Notes under the pieces: model-generated
Told to the model about the DNA's origin: nothing
Database searches by the model: none
What the model saw: only the letters and a program-made list of their open reading frames with translations
Made by a program: the position numbers and the translations under genes
Source of the DNA: Sporomusaceae bacterium
GTDB lineage: Bacteria > Bacillota > Negativicutes > UBA1444
Length of the DNA stretch: 43,373 bases
Direction: 5' to 3'
Assembly (NCBI GenBank): GCA_018434355.1
Contig: JAHDPL010000006.1
Coordinates: 1 to 43,373 of the forward strand
Part shown: positions 32,672 through 39,961 of the stretch, piece by piece
Layout of the letters: every line of letters starts with the position of its first letter
How positions within the stretch are numbered: position 1 is the stretch's first letter

Positions 32672-34216
32672 CTATAATACCAATATTCCCCGCCCATCAT
32701 ACACGCTCCCGGGATTCTCGTTCCGAATCGCCCGGTCGAGCGCCATAATCATCGCCACGGCACCGTCAATTCGTTCAGTGCTTTTTTCTTTGTCCGGCTT
32801 GATGTTGCCGGCCGGGTCAGTCCTGACGTAGACGTTGTCCATCATCCAGCGTAGTACCGGATGACCGCCATGGGCCAGCTTCTTTTCCAGCGTCAGTTTC
32901 ATCAGTTCCTTGGATGCCGGCGACATGTCCTTGTACCCCTGTCCGAACGGCACCACGGTAAAACCCATGCCTTCAAGGTTCTGTACCATCTGCACCGCAC
33001 CCCAGCGGTCAAAAGCGATCTCCTTGATGTGGTAACGGGTGTTCAGTTCCTCAATGAAGGTTTCGATAAAGCCGTAATGCACGACATTGCCTTCGGTGGT
33101 TTTGAGATATCCCTGCTGCTGCCAGATATCATAAGGGACATGGTCCCGCCGAACCCTGGCGGCAATATTGTCCGCCGGAATCCAGAAGAAAGGTAGTACA
33201 ATAAATTTATCCTTTTCATCCATCGGCGGAAACACCAGTACAAAGGCCGTAACATCCGTCGTGCTGGAAAGATCCAAGCCTCCATAGCAGATCCTGCCGC
33301 GCAAGGTTTCCGGATCCGTCGCAAACGCGCATTCATCCCAAGCATGCATCGGCATCCAGCGCACCGACTGCTTGACCCATTGATTGAGCCGCAGCTGGCG
33401 AAACAGGTTTTCCTCCGCCGGATTCTCCCTGGCGCTCTGGTAAGCGCTTCTCACTTTCTCGATATCGATGGTGTGTCCGAGCGAGGGATTGGCCTTGTAC
33501 CAGTTCTCCTCCAGCCCCCAGTCGGCATCGTCAGGAATGCCGTAAATCACCGGATAGAACGTCGGGTCGATTTTCCTGCCCGCCAATATATCCATCGCCT
33601 TCTGGTGCACTTCCCAGCAGATCGAGTTGCGGTCGGTGCCGGCGGTGGTAATCAGAAAAAACAGCGGCTGCAAACGGGCATCGCCCGATCCTTTGGTCAT
33701 GACATCGTAGAGGTCCCGGCTCGGCTGGGCGTGGAGTTCATCGAACACCACCGCGTGCACGTTCAGTCCATGCTTGGTATAGGCTTCTGCCGACAGCACC
33801 TGATAAAAACTGTTCGTCGGCTTATATACCAACCGTTTGACTGACATCACCGGTTTGATCCTTTTTCGCAGTGCCGGGCATTGATCGACCATATCGACCG
33901 CAACATCAAACACGATCGATGCCTGCTGGCGGTCGGAGGCGCAGCCGTAAACTTCCGCGCCCCACTCGCTATCGCCGCAGGTCATGAGGAGAGCGACCGC
34001 CGCCGCCAACTCGCTCTTGCCGTTCTTTTTCGGAATCTCGATATATGCCGTGTTGTAACGGCGATAACCGGTTTCTTTGACCGTGCCGAACAGGTCGCGG
34101 ATGATCTCATCCTGCCAGGGGAGAAGGTCGAACGGCACGCCGCGCCACTGCCCCTTGGTGTGTTTCAAACAGCGGATGAAGTCGACCGCATGCTGCGCCT
34201 TTTGTGCATCAACCAC
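32672..34216 (-). CDS. Terminase large subunit
   Basis: The 514-residue packaging motor has an N-terminal ATPase with the Walker A-like motif PKKNGKSE (62-69) and Walker B VVFDE (156-160). A C-terminal nuclease domain begins near YGGLDLSSTTDVTAF, with the further acids of that fold in IAFDRWGAV and STERIDGAVAMIMALDRAI. It belongs to the Terminase_1 group, which usually works with P27-type small subunits, as here. The frame is intact. The start is a GTG that overlaps the small subunit gene by 8 bp. Confidence 0.95.
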   Translation of the reverse strand: MVDAQKAQHAVDFIRCLKHTKGQWRGVPFDLLPWQDEIIRDLFGTVKETGYRRYNTAYIEIPKKNGKSELAAAVALLMTCGDSEWGAEVYGCASDRQQASIVFDVAVDMVDQCPALRKRIKPVMSVKRLVYKPTNSFYQVLSAEAYTKHGLNVHAVVFDELHAQPSRDLYDVMTKGSGDARLQPLFFLITTAGTDRNSICWEVHQKAMDILAGRKIDPTFYPVIYGIPDDADWGLEENWYKANPSLGHTIDIEKVRSAYQSARENPAEENLFRQLRLNQWVKQSVRWMPMHAWDECAFATDPETLRGRICYGGLDLSSTTDVTAFVLVFPPMDEKDKFIVLPFFWIPADNIAARVRRDHVPYDIWQQQGYLKTTEGNVVHYGFIETFIEELNTRYHIKEIAFDRWGAVQMVQNLEGMGFTVVPFGQGYKDMSPASKELMKLTLEKKLAHGGHPVLRWMMDNVYVRTDPAGNIKPDKEKSTERIDGAVAMIMALDRAIRNENPGSVYDGRGILVL

Positions 34217-34691
34217 GCCTACCGCCGCCCTGGATCAGCATCAGTTCCATCGGGTCCTCGTTCTCACCGGCCTTATCGGCGATGATCCGGCTTCTGGCCG
34301 ACGGAGTCAGCCCGAACTGCTCGCAGAACTTGTGCATGATCTTCAGATACGTCTGGGCGATCGACACCTGCGGCACTTGTTGCCAGTAGCCGGAAGGTGT
34401 TTTGACGATGGTGCCGTGGCGGGAGATGAATTCCTCGGCTTCCTTCCAGCGGGCATACGCCTGACAGTAGCCGGCAAACGCCGCCATGTCGACCTCTGTC
34501 AGAATGCCGAGTTCCTCCAGCTGTCTCGCCGTCCTTCGCCATTCTTTTTTGGCTTCCACCTCAAGCCACAGCGGGCATTTCGGCGCTTTTTTCTGCGGAA
34601 CCGGCTCGCGTTCGTTGAGCGAACGTTTGCCGGGATTGCCTTCTAGTCGCTTGATCGCCGTCGGTTTTGGTTTTCGTCCTGCCTGCGCCAT
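34209..34691 (-). CDS. Terminase small subunit, P27 family
   Basis: The product is 160 residues from the ATG at 34691, about 8 bases after GGAGG; two nearby in-frame ATGs make the exact start uncertain. P27-family signatures are GRKPKPTAIKRLEGNPGKR near the start, KEWRRTARQLEELGILTEVD, FAGYCQAYARWKEAEEFI and LTPSARSRI near the end. It recognises the packaging site and loads the large subunit. It is followed at once by the large terminase gene. An intrinsic terminator lies just upstream. Confidence 0.93.
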   Translation of the reverse strand: MAQAGRKPKPTAIKRLEGNPGKRSLNEREPVPQKKAPKCPLWLEVEAKKEWRRTARQLEELGILTEVDMAAFAGYCQAYARWKEAEEFISRHGTIVKTPSGYWQQVPQVSIAQTYLKIMHKFCEQFGLTPSARSRIIADKAGENEDPMELMLIQGGGRRG

Positions 34692-34717
34692 CATCATCAC
34701 CTCCTCCCGCAGGGCAT

Positions 34718-34746
34718 AAGAAAAGAGCCTGCCGGTTGGCAGACCC
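34718..34746 (-). terminator. Intrinsic terminator between early genes and terminase
   Basis: On the minus strand GGGTCTGCC (complement of 34738-34746) pairs along its full length, using two G-U pairs, with GGCAGGCTC (complement of 34725-34733) around an AACC loop, followed by TTTTCTT. It lies between the zinc-motif gene and the terminase genes. Confidence 0.6.
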
Positions 34747-34763
34747 TATGTTTGCGTTAAACC

Positions 34764-34970
34764 CTATCCCTTGATTCCTTTGTAGTTCAGGTTGCCTTTT
34801 TTCACCTCGTCCAGTTCCGCCTGCACCGCCGCCTTGTAGTCTTGCCGAGCTTTTTCCTTCTCCTTGCAAGTCAGGCAGATGCATTCGGTGCTGTACATCG
34901 ACATGATCCGACCGCCTGCGAGACTGCCGCCGCAGCGGTCGCAGGTTTTCTGCGTAAAGAACCGGTCCAT
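34764..34970 (-). CDS. Small zinc-motif phage protein
   Basis: The product is 68 residues from the ATG at 34970, which overlaps the preceding TGA as TGATG; AAGGAGG lies six bases upstream. It has two CxxC pairs (TCDRCGG near residues 10-16 and ICLTCKEK near 31-38), which should bind one zinc ion, followed by a charged helical tail (KARQDYKAAVQAELDEVKKG). Similar small zinc-ribbon proteins are common near terminase genes of Firmicute phages. Their role is unknown. A terminator follows it. Confidence 0.7.
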   Translation of the reverse strand: MDRFFTQKTCDRCGGSLAGGRIMSMYSTECICLTCKEKEKARQDYKAAVQAELDEVKKGNLNYKGIKG

Positions 34971-35776
34971 CAGCAACCTCCTTCTGCGCCGCTGGAGTTG
35001 TCACATCCGTGATAGGCATCCAAAAAAGCTCTCACCCCTGGGTCGCGTCGGAAGGAACTGTTGCCCGTAAGCTTTGCCAGCAACACTTTTCGGGTCGCCT
35101 TGAATTCGTCGCCGTTCATGCCGAGCCGGATAAGCCATGTCCGGAAGGCAAATTTCGGATTTTCGTCCTGCGCCGGCTTGAATGAGGTGTGTTTCAATTT
35201 TTTAGCGCTTGCGTCCATGCCAACAGCCAAATCGCGAAACGCCGCCATTTCCTCTATTGCCGGATTTTCCTTCGGTAGCTGCAGAACCAGCGTACGCGTT
35301 GCGAGGTCCAATTTCAGTCCGGCAGCTCGGCCCCGCTCCAAGTCTCGCCAAGTCGCCGCGAAAGCATCCACGTCATCGGGTGAGATCTGGTCCAGTTCTT
35401 CGGCCAGCGCTCTTTCGAGGAAAGGTTGTTCCAGCCCAAAGGCAGCGCAAAGCAAGTCTTGTTTGCTAGCCAGCATGTTGACCAGGTTGTGTAAGCTGAT
35501 AACCGTGTGATCTTCCAGCGAAAAGGCGTAGCCCTGGAAATTTGATTCGCCGGTTTCGGCAGGGATTCTTTCCTGCCCCGCCGGCGCGGGAGCATCCGCC
35601 AGCAGCTCCGCCATTTCGTACTCGCGTCCCTCCGGGTCAAGAACCCGCCCCTCCCTGTCGATCCGGAAGGTTCCCTTTTCGCCAGTGATTTCATAGGCGC
35701 AGCTTGGCATGCCCAGATATTTTGCTTTGACGCCCCACTTTTCTTCCAGCGCCTGCACGATTTCCTTGCGGCTCAT
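34970..35776 (-). CDS. Phage protein of the 'virulence-related' type, function unknown
   Basis: The product is 268 residues from the ATG at 35776, which overlaps the preceding stop. The N-terminus (MSRKEIVQALEEKWGVKAKY, then LGMPSCAYEIT) matches a protein common in Clostridia phages that databases often label virulence-related. The middle is charged. The C-terminal 100 residues are helical and hydrophilic, with FRTWLIRLGMNGDEFKATRK and LLAKLTGNSSFR. There is no membrane segment and no recognised catalytic motif. It is co-transcribed with several small early genes next to the methyltransferase, so a role in DNA metabolism or host takeover is possible; nothing more can be supported. Confidence 0.6.
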   Translation of the reverse strand: MSRKEIVQALEEKWGVKAKYLGMPSCAYEITGEKGTFRIDREGRVLDPEGREYEMAELLADAPAPAGQERIPAETGESNFQGYAFSLEDHTVISLHNLVNMLASKQDLLCAAFGLEQPFLERALAEELDQISPDDVDAFAATWRDLERGRAAGLKLDLATRTLVLQLPKENPAIEEMAAFRDLAVGMDASAKKLKHTSFKPAQDENPKFAFRTWLIRLGMNGDEFKATRKVLLAKLTGNSSFRRDPGVRAFLDAYHGCDNSSGAEGGC

Positions 35777-35970
35777 TTTCCGCACCCCGCTTCCCGCAGC
35801 CATTTCCGACTGTTCACCATTTCTTCGATTTCCTCGTTCATGTAGATCAGGCAGTCGTTGTTGTCCGGGTCCACTGGGGCCAGCACCCAGTTGCCGCCCC
35901 ATTTGCCGGCGATTTGGTAGGTTTGTTTGGAGTAGGTTGCGTAAAATCGGTCGCCTTTTTGGATGTTCAT
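35773..35970 (-). CDS. Small phage protein, unknown function
   Basis: The 65-residue protein starts at 35970 and overlaps the next gene by 4 bp (ATGA). It is rich in aromatic and acidic residues (GDRFYATYSKQTYQIAGKWG, then VLAPVDPDNNDCLIYMNEEI) and has no zinc or membrane motif. It looks like a compact beta-rich domain. A good AGGGAGG site lies upstream. I do not recognise the family. Translational coupling suggests it acts with the 268-residue protein. Confidence 0.6.
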   Translation of the reverse strand: MNIQKGDRFYATYSKQTYQIAGKWGGNWVLAPVDPDNNDCLIYMNEEIEEMVNSRKWLREAGCGK

Positions 35971-36047
35971 GTGTTTTCCCTCCCTGTGTTTTCGGTAGTC
36001 TATATATCACTCTAAACACAGGAAATAGCAAGCATTTATGCGTCTTT

Positions 36048-36407
36048 TCAGCGATTGTTCTCGCTATTTTTTCCGGCCTTTTCTTCCGAATGCTCATATA
36101 CCATTTTCAGTTGCAACAGGGAGTAAACGATGCGGTCGATGAGCCGTTCATCGCACTCGCTAACCTCTATCCCCTTGGCGAGCGCTACGTTATGCTTGTC
36201 CACCAGCGTTTCGGCAACCAAAAACATGGCTGCGAAAGGCTCCTTGGCATACATCTCTGGATATAGCCGCTCGGCAGTCTGCCGGAAATTCCAGAACAGA
36301 TCCTGCTGCGCGCCGTAGCCGGCATTTTTTCGGACAAACAGTTTTTCGATTTCTTCAAACTTGTCGCGGATAAACAGGACAAAATCACTTCTGCGGCTTG
36401 TTGCCAA
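36048..36407 (-). CDS. DUF1599-like phage protein
   Basis: The product is 119 residues from a TTG at 36407, nine bases after GGAGG; an upstream ATG at 36440 would read further into the methyltransferase gene. The core KNAGYGAQQDLFWNFRQTAE, followed by helices ending DERLIDRIVYSLLQLKMVYE, resembles the all-helical DUF1599/Nmad1-type proteins (a Y-G-x-x-x-D-x-x-x-N-F motif). These are linked with nucleotide or base modification in phages. The link is weak here. It overlaps the end of the methyltransferase gene by 23 bp, consistent with a shared operon. Confidence 0.5.
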   Translation of the reverse strand: MATSRRSDFVLFIRDKFEEIEKLFVRKNAGYGAQQDLFWNFRQTAERLYPEMYAKEPFAAMFLVAETLVDKHNVALAKGIEVSECDERLIDRIVYSLLQLKMVYEHSEEKAGKNSENNR

Positions 36408-37653
36408 GGGATGCCACCTCCTGCCCCTGCTTGGACGCAACTTCGCAGTAGTTTATCTTGGCTCCACCGCGCAGCAGAAACACCTGATCGGCTTTGCCAA
36501 CAAAGTCAATGTAGCGCTTCACAATGACGTCCGCATACTTTTCATCCAGTTCCAGAGTAAAACAGATTCGCCCGGTCTGCTGGCAGGCGATGAGCGTTGA
36601 ACCGCTGCCGCCGAACGGATCGAGCACAATGCAGTTGCTCAAACTGCTGTTGGTAATCGGGTAGGCGCACAAGGCCACCGGCTTCATTGTGGGATGCAGG
36701 TCGTTTTTCGAAGGCCGGTCGAAGTTCCAAATCGTGCTTTGCTTACGGTCGGCATACCAGTTATGTTTGCCGTCCTTGCGCCAGCCATAGAGGATCGGCT
36801 CATGTTTCCACTGGTACGGGCTGCGCCCCAAGACCAAGCTTTGCTTGGCCCAGATGCACACGCCAGACAGGTAGAGTCCGGCATCGTTAAAAGCTCGCCG
36901 AAAATTGAGGCCTTCGGTATCGGCATGAAACACGTAGGCGGATGCATCCGGGGCCATGGCATTTGCCATATTAGTAAACGCTTTGCGCAAGAACTGGTAG
37001 AATTCGTCGTTCTTCAGGTTGTCGTTTTGAATCTTGCCGGCTTTGGCAACGTATGCCACATTGTACGGCGGGTCGGTCAGCACGAGATTGGCTTTCTTGC
37101 CATCCATGAGAAGATCCACCATCGCCGGATCGGTGCTATCGCCGCAAACGAGCCGGTGCGGTCCCAGCAGCCAAACGTCTCCTTTTTGCGTCATGGCCGG
37201 TTTTGCCAGTTCGGCATCTAAGTCAAAGTCGTCGTCCTTAATCTCCTTGGAGTGCACTTCACTGAAAAGTTGTTCAAGTTCCGGCGGGTCAAAGCCGGTA
37301 AAGGCTACGTCATAGTCCAGAGACTGTAGTTCCTGGATCAAATCGGCCAGAAGCTCCTTGTTCCATTCACCGCTGATTTTGTTCAGCGCCACATTGAGCG
37401 CTTTTTCTTTGGTTTTATCGACATCAACGACCACACAGTCGATCTCGCTGTAGCCCAGCGCTTTCAGCACCGTGATTCGCTGATGGCCGCCGATGACCGT
37501 CAAATCTTGATTGATAATAACTGGATCGACATAGCCAAACTCGGCAATGCTGTTTTTGATCTTTTCAAATTCGCTGTCGCCGGGTTTGAGTTTTTTTCGT
37601 GGGTTGTAGCTGGCCGGCACCAAGCTGTCGATAGGCAGTTTCTTAAATTCCAT
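36385..37653 (-). CDS. DNA methyltransferase with N-terminal ParB-like domain
   Basis: The product is 422 residues from the ATG at 37653, with GGGGAG six bases upstream. The N-terminal 100 residues are a ParB/sulfiredoxin-type domain with GGHQR (55-59). The C-terminal part is a beta-class methyltransferase with the catalytic DPPY (194-197) before the AdoMet motif DPFGGSG (345-351). DPPY points to N6-adenine or N4-cytosine methylation. No matching restriction enzyme is nearby, so it is probably an orphan phage methyltransferase that protects the genome or marks packaging or replication sites. The ParB-MTase fusion is common in Firmicute prophages. It overlaps both neighbours. Confidence 0.92.
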   Translation of the reverse strand: MEFKKLPIDSLVPASYNPRKKLKPGDSEFEKIKNSIAEFGYVDPVIINQDLTVIGGHQRITVLKALGYSEIDCVVVDVDKTKEKALNVALNKISGEWNKELLADLIQELQSLDYDVAFTGFDPPELEQLFSEVHSKEIKDDDFDLDAELAKPAMTQKGDVWLLGPHRLVCGDSTDPAMVDLLMDGKKANLVLTDPPYNVAYVAKAGKIQNDNLKNDEFYQFLRKAFTNMANAMAPDASAYVFHADTEGLNFRRAFNDAGLYLSGVCIWAKQSLVLGRSPYQWKHEPILYGWRKDGKHNWYADRKQSTIWNFDRPSKNDLHPTMKPVALCAYPITNSSLSNCIVLDPFGGSGSTLIACQQTGRICFTLELDEKYADVIVKRYIDFVGKADQVFLLRGGAKINYCEVASKQGQEVASLGNKPQK

Positions 37654-38080
37654 CTTCTTCTCCCCAAAATCTTGCTTTGATATAGCAGTCGTGGCTGCAG
37701 TATTTCCGGTTCTTGTTACCGTAAGTCGTGCACACTTTGCCGCAATATTGGCAGGTATATTGATAAACGGCCGAATCCTTCTTTTGGCATGCTTCCGGAT
37801 GGGCCTTCCACCAATCGTAACGGCAGGCATCCGAGCAAAACCGCTTGTTTCGACCACGTTTTTTCTGCCGAATCGGCTGTTTGCACTGCGGACAAAGTCC
37901 ATGCCGGTCCTCGATCACTTGAGCGTTTTTCTGCACCGCTTCCGGCGGACCAATTAGGTGATGCCGCTTACAATAGCTTTTGACCGCATCGACGCTAATC
38001 AGCAGTTCGCGGGCGATGGCTTTGTATCCGAGTCCTTGCAGTCGGAGTTTGTATACGGCTTCCTTTTGTAACGGCGTCAC
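37643..38080 (-). CDS. HTH and zinc-finger-like phage protein (paralogue of 373-882)
   Basis: The product is 145 residues from a GTG at 38080, preceded by a GGGGG-rich site. It has an N-terminal helix-turn-helix (GYKAIARELLISVDAVKSYC) and three cysteine pairs (CPQCKQP, FCSDACRYDWW, CQYCGKVC with KYCSHDC) that should bind two zinc ions. It shares the architecture and the ending R/A-x-F-W-x-E-E-D with the 373-882 protein. Database entries often call such proteins sigma-70-like, but only the helix-turn-helix supports that. It is the first gene after a terminator and leads the group with the methyltransferase. Confidence 0.65.
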   Translation of the reverse strand: MTPLQKEAVYKLRLQGLGYKAIARELLISVDAVKSYCKRHHLIGPPEAVQKNAQVIEDRHGLCPQCKQPIRQKKRGRNKRFCSDACRYDWWKAHPEACQKKDSAVYQYTCQYCGKVCTTYGNKNRKYCSHDCYIKARFWGEEDGI

Positions 38081-38130
38081 CAGGCAGCCCCCTTTTTTTG
38101 CTTGCTCTGCACTATACTTTTTCGCACAAC

Positions 38131-38170
38131 AAAAAACGCGCAAGCGCCTTGCATTTACAAGGTCTGCGCG
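38131..38170 (-). terminator. Strong intrinsic terminator downstream of HNH gene
   Basis: On the minus strand CGCGCA (complement of 38165-38170) and CCTTG (complement of 38158-38162) pair with CAAGG (complement of 38147-38151) and TGCGCG (complement of 38137-38142), leaving one internal loop and a small hairpin loop. Six Ts follow. It lies between HNH and the HTH/zinc gene. Confidence 0.7.
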
Positions 38171-38189
38171 CTCAAATTCTCGAAGAAAT

Positions 38190-38243
38190 GCCCTCCCCCC
38201 GGCCTATTGATTCTGCGAAAATTCGCGCGAAGGGGGGCGGCGG
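38190..38243. other. GC-rich inverted segment, possible cos-like site
   Basis: CCCCCC at 38195-38200 faces GGGGGGCGGCGG at 38232-38243, with TTCGCGCGAA between them. Cohesive-end sites of several Gram-positive siphophages are GC-rich strings of this kind close to an HNH gene. Here the HNH gene ends about 70 bp away, but small terminase is 3.6 kb off. This is a suggestion only. Confidence 0.2.
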
Positions 38244-38314
38244 TCTTGGCCCATACGCCTGTAGAGATTTGACCCGCCCCTCCCCCTTGGTTTGCAGGCA
38301 TATTCGCGTAATGG

Positions 38315-38668
38315 TTAGTACCGATAATCAGGGCGCTGATCTTCGAGTCGCGTCTTCCGATCGTGACACCTCTTGCAAAGTGGTTGCCAGTTCCTCTCGT
38401 CCCAGAACAGCACCTGATCTCCCCTGTGCGGCTGGATATGATCGACCACCGTTGCCGGCGTCAGCTTTCCTGACCGTTCGCATTCGGCGCAAAGAGGGCG
38501 CTTAACCAAGAACTGCTTCCTCATCATTTGCCAGCAATAGCTGTAGCCGCGTTTAAACGCGCTGGCCCGATCGGCAGCGTGAAGTTTGGCGTGAAGTTCG
38601 CAATATTTAACGCTTGTCAAATGTGGACAGCCGGGATGTTTGCACGGACGCATGGGCTTCATTGGCAT
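38315..38668 (-). CDS. HNH endonuclease
   Basis: The 117-residue phage HNH nuclease has two cysteine pairs for structural zinc (CKHPGCPHL with YCELH near the start, and LCAECERSGK with LCKRCHDRK). The catalytic core is VVDHIQPHRGD...RNWQPLCKRCHDRKT, containing the histidines and the N/H positions of the fold. In HK97-like phages such enzymes work with terminase to cut cohesive ends, which fits a phage with P27-type terminase. The GGAG site sits 7 bases before the ATG at 38668. It is not beside the terminase genes but upstream of the methyltransferase group. Confidence 0.88.
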   Translation of the reverse strand: MPMKPMRPCKHPGCPHLTSVKYCELHAKLHAADRASAFKRGYSYCWQMMRKQFLVKRPLCAECERSGKLTPATVVDHIQPHRGDQVLFWDERNWQPLCKRCHDRKTRLEDQRPDYRY

Positions 38669-38690
38669 GTAAGTGCTCCACCTTTGCGTA

Positions 38691-38723
38691 AAGAAAAACC
38701 CTCAAAGCTCCTGCTTCAAGGGT
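38691..38723 (-). terminator. Intrinsic terminator or attenuator upstream of HNH
   Basis: On the minus strand ACCCT-TG-AAGC pairs with GCTT-TG-AGGGT around AGGA (38698-38723), followed by TTTTTCTTT. It lies between a candidate activator-binding repeat (38767-38812) and the HNH start, so it could act as an attenuator in the leader of the late transcript. Confidence 0.5.
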
Positions 38724-38766
38724 CCTCTGCATTTTACGATTCTCCCATGATATAATTCTACACCCG

Positions 38767-38812
38767 CAAAACACCCCAAAACGGACATCGGCGGACATTT
38801 TGCAAATATTTG
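38767..38812. repeat. Imperfect direct repeat, copy A
   Basis: This 46-bp segment matches 39913-39961 in about four of five positions. Both include GGCGGACATTTTxCAAATA and a paired TGTCC motif on the minus strand, with starts about one helical turn apart (10 bp here). The two copies bracket the plus-strand toxin gene and the structured RNA. This copy sits 100 bp upstream of the HNH gene. Confidence 0.6.
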
Positions 38813-38942
38813 TTTCTTCGTGTCCACATTTCTAACACCCTCGAAAAATCTATTATTTCCAATAAATCTCGCTGTCAAAAGGCAGGTTAGTTCTTAAACC
38901 ACCTTATAGGTTTCCATTTGATAGCCTTAAAATATCACTAGG

Positions 38943-39677
38943 ATGCAGGTATTCTACGGGATTGAAGAGAAATATTTTCATATAAGGAAAGGAGTGGTTT
39001 TTCTGCGAACAATTAACAACAGTGTTCTTGATAACGTTTTGCGTGACCCGACTAATAAAGCTCTTCCTTGCTCCAGTCACGATTTGTTGCTGTTACAACT
39101 TTATTTTTCAATGATGAATTTTTCAAAGTTCTTTGAAAACACGGTTTCTGCTTATGAAACGGCTTTATATATTAATTCAAGAAAAAACATGCTGAATAAC
39201 AAAGGAAAACTTTACACCAAAGCTTATAAAAGAGGGTGTATTCTAATGGTTGATTTAGGAACCGACACTTATGGAAGTGAATTTTCATATTTTCATCCTG
39301 CCGTTGTAATTCACAATGAGTATCGTCGTGTTTTTATTGTTCCTTGCACATCGCAACCTGCAAAAATCAACTCAAAAACTGGAGTGCCGTTTGATGAATT
39401 TGTCCAAGGAGAAATTAGCGATGGATTTCAAAAGACTACGACAGTACTATTGAACGAAGCAAGGTTTGTTGATAAAACTCGCATCAGAGCCGAATTGGGA
39501 TTAATTTCAAAATCATTTTATGATAAACTATATAACAGCTTATTCGAAAGACTGTTTGAAAATAAAAAGTATGCTATACATAAAATGGAAGAAATCATTG
39601 ATTCACAAAAAAACCAAATTGAGAGTTTACTTAACGAAAATGAGCAACTTAAAAAAACGGTTGCCACTTCAGCATAA
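38943..39677 (+). CDS. PemK/MazF-like toxin with long N-terminal extension
   Basis: The reading frame gives 244 residues from an ATG at 38943. No good ribosome binding site precedes this ATG, and AAGGAAAGGAG at about 38984-38994 suggests that translation may begin later, near 39003. The PemK-like domain (about 96-215) reads RGCILMVDLGTDTYGSEFSY, FHPAVVIHNEYRRVFIVPCT, VLLNEARFVDKTRIRAELG, the order seen in MazF/PemK ribonucleases that cleave mRNA. A coiled-coil tail (SQKNQIESLLNENEQLKK) ends it. The gene is strongly AT-rich and faces against all nearby phage genes, so it is cargo. No antitoxin protein gene adjoins it. Instead a structured RNA follows, and both lie between direct repeats. Confidence 0.7.
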   Translation: MQVFYGIEEKYFHIRKGVVFLRTINNSVLDNVLRDPTNKALPCSSHDLLLLQLYFSMMNFSKFFENTVSAYETALYINSRKNMLNNKGKLYTKAYKRGCILMVDLGTDTYGSEFSYFHPAVVIHNEYRRVFIVPCTSQPAKINSKTGVPFDEFVQGEISDGFQKTTTVLLNEARFVDKTRIRAELGLISKSFYDKLYNSLFERLFENKKYAIHKMEEIIDSQKNQIESLLNENEQLKKTVATSA

Positions 39678-39701
39678 GATCATATTATTTTTCTAGAACT
39701 G

Positions 39702-39730
39702 TTGACAAATGACTTAATCAATGCTAATTT
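39702..39730 (+). promoter_or_regulatory. Promoter of the candidate ncRNA
   Basis: A perfect -35 TTGACA (39702-39707) and a -10-like TAATTT (39725-39730) are spaced by 17 bp, 24 bp after the toxin gene stop. No open reading frame with a ribosome binding site follows before the next hairpins, so the transcript is probably non-coding. Confidence 0.6.
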
Positions 39731-39736
39731 AAATAT

Positions 39737-39835
39737 AAAGAATACCTGAGGGCGGTATGCCAACTGATATGCCGGAAACGGCATAATGACCAGTTTTAGA
39801 ACCACTGTAGTTAATACAGTGGTTCTAATCATTTT
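39737..39835 (+). ncRNA. Structured non-coding RNA with own promoter and terminator
   Basis: About 100 nt. TATGCCG (39768-39774) and CGGCATA (39779-39785) form a perfect 7-bp stem capped by a GAAA tetraloop. AACTG (39762-39766) and CAGTT (39791-39795) can pair around it. A 14-bp perfect stem (39796-39809 with 39815-39828, loop GTTAA) followed by ATTTT should terminate transcription. ATGCC at 39757-39761 could compete for GGCAT in the first stem, so alternative folds exist. The RNA lies directly after the PemK-like gene with no protein antitoxin, so it could control that toxin, as in RNA-antitoxin systems; this is inference. I recognise no known RNA family. Confidence 0.55.
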
Positions 39836-39912
39836 AATGCCCTTTCACAAACCCAATCAGGGATTAACATCAATATGAGGCAATTTTTAAGTTCTGAGGA
39901 TAACTCAACACT

Positions 39913-39961
39913 CAAAACCACCCTAAAATGGACAGGTAGGCGGACATTTTACAAATAATTT
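39913..39961. repeat. Imperfect direct repeat, copy B
   Basis: Partner of 38767-38812. It overlaps the last codons and stop of the RinA/ArpU-like gene and carries paired TGTCC motifs on the minus strand, 12 bp apart. With copy A it brackets the plus-strand cargo. Confidence 0.6.

Noticed and set aside
38607-38798. Minus-strand frame of 63 codons upstream of HNH
   Set aside because: Covers a terminator hairpin and repeat A and lacks a ribosome binding site.
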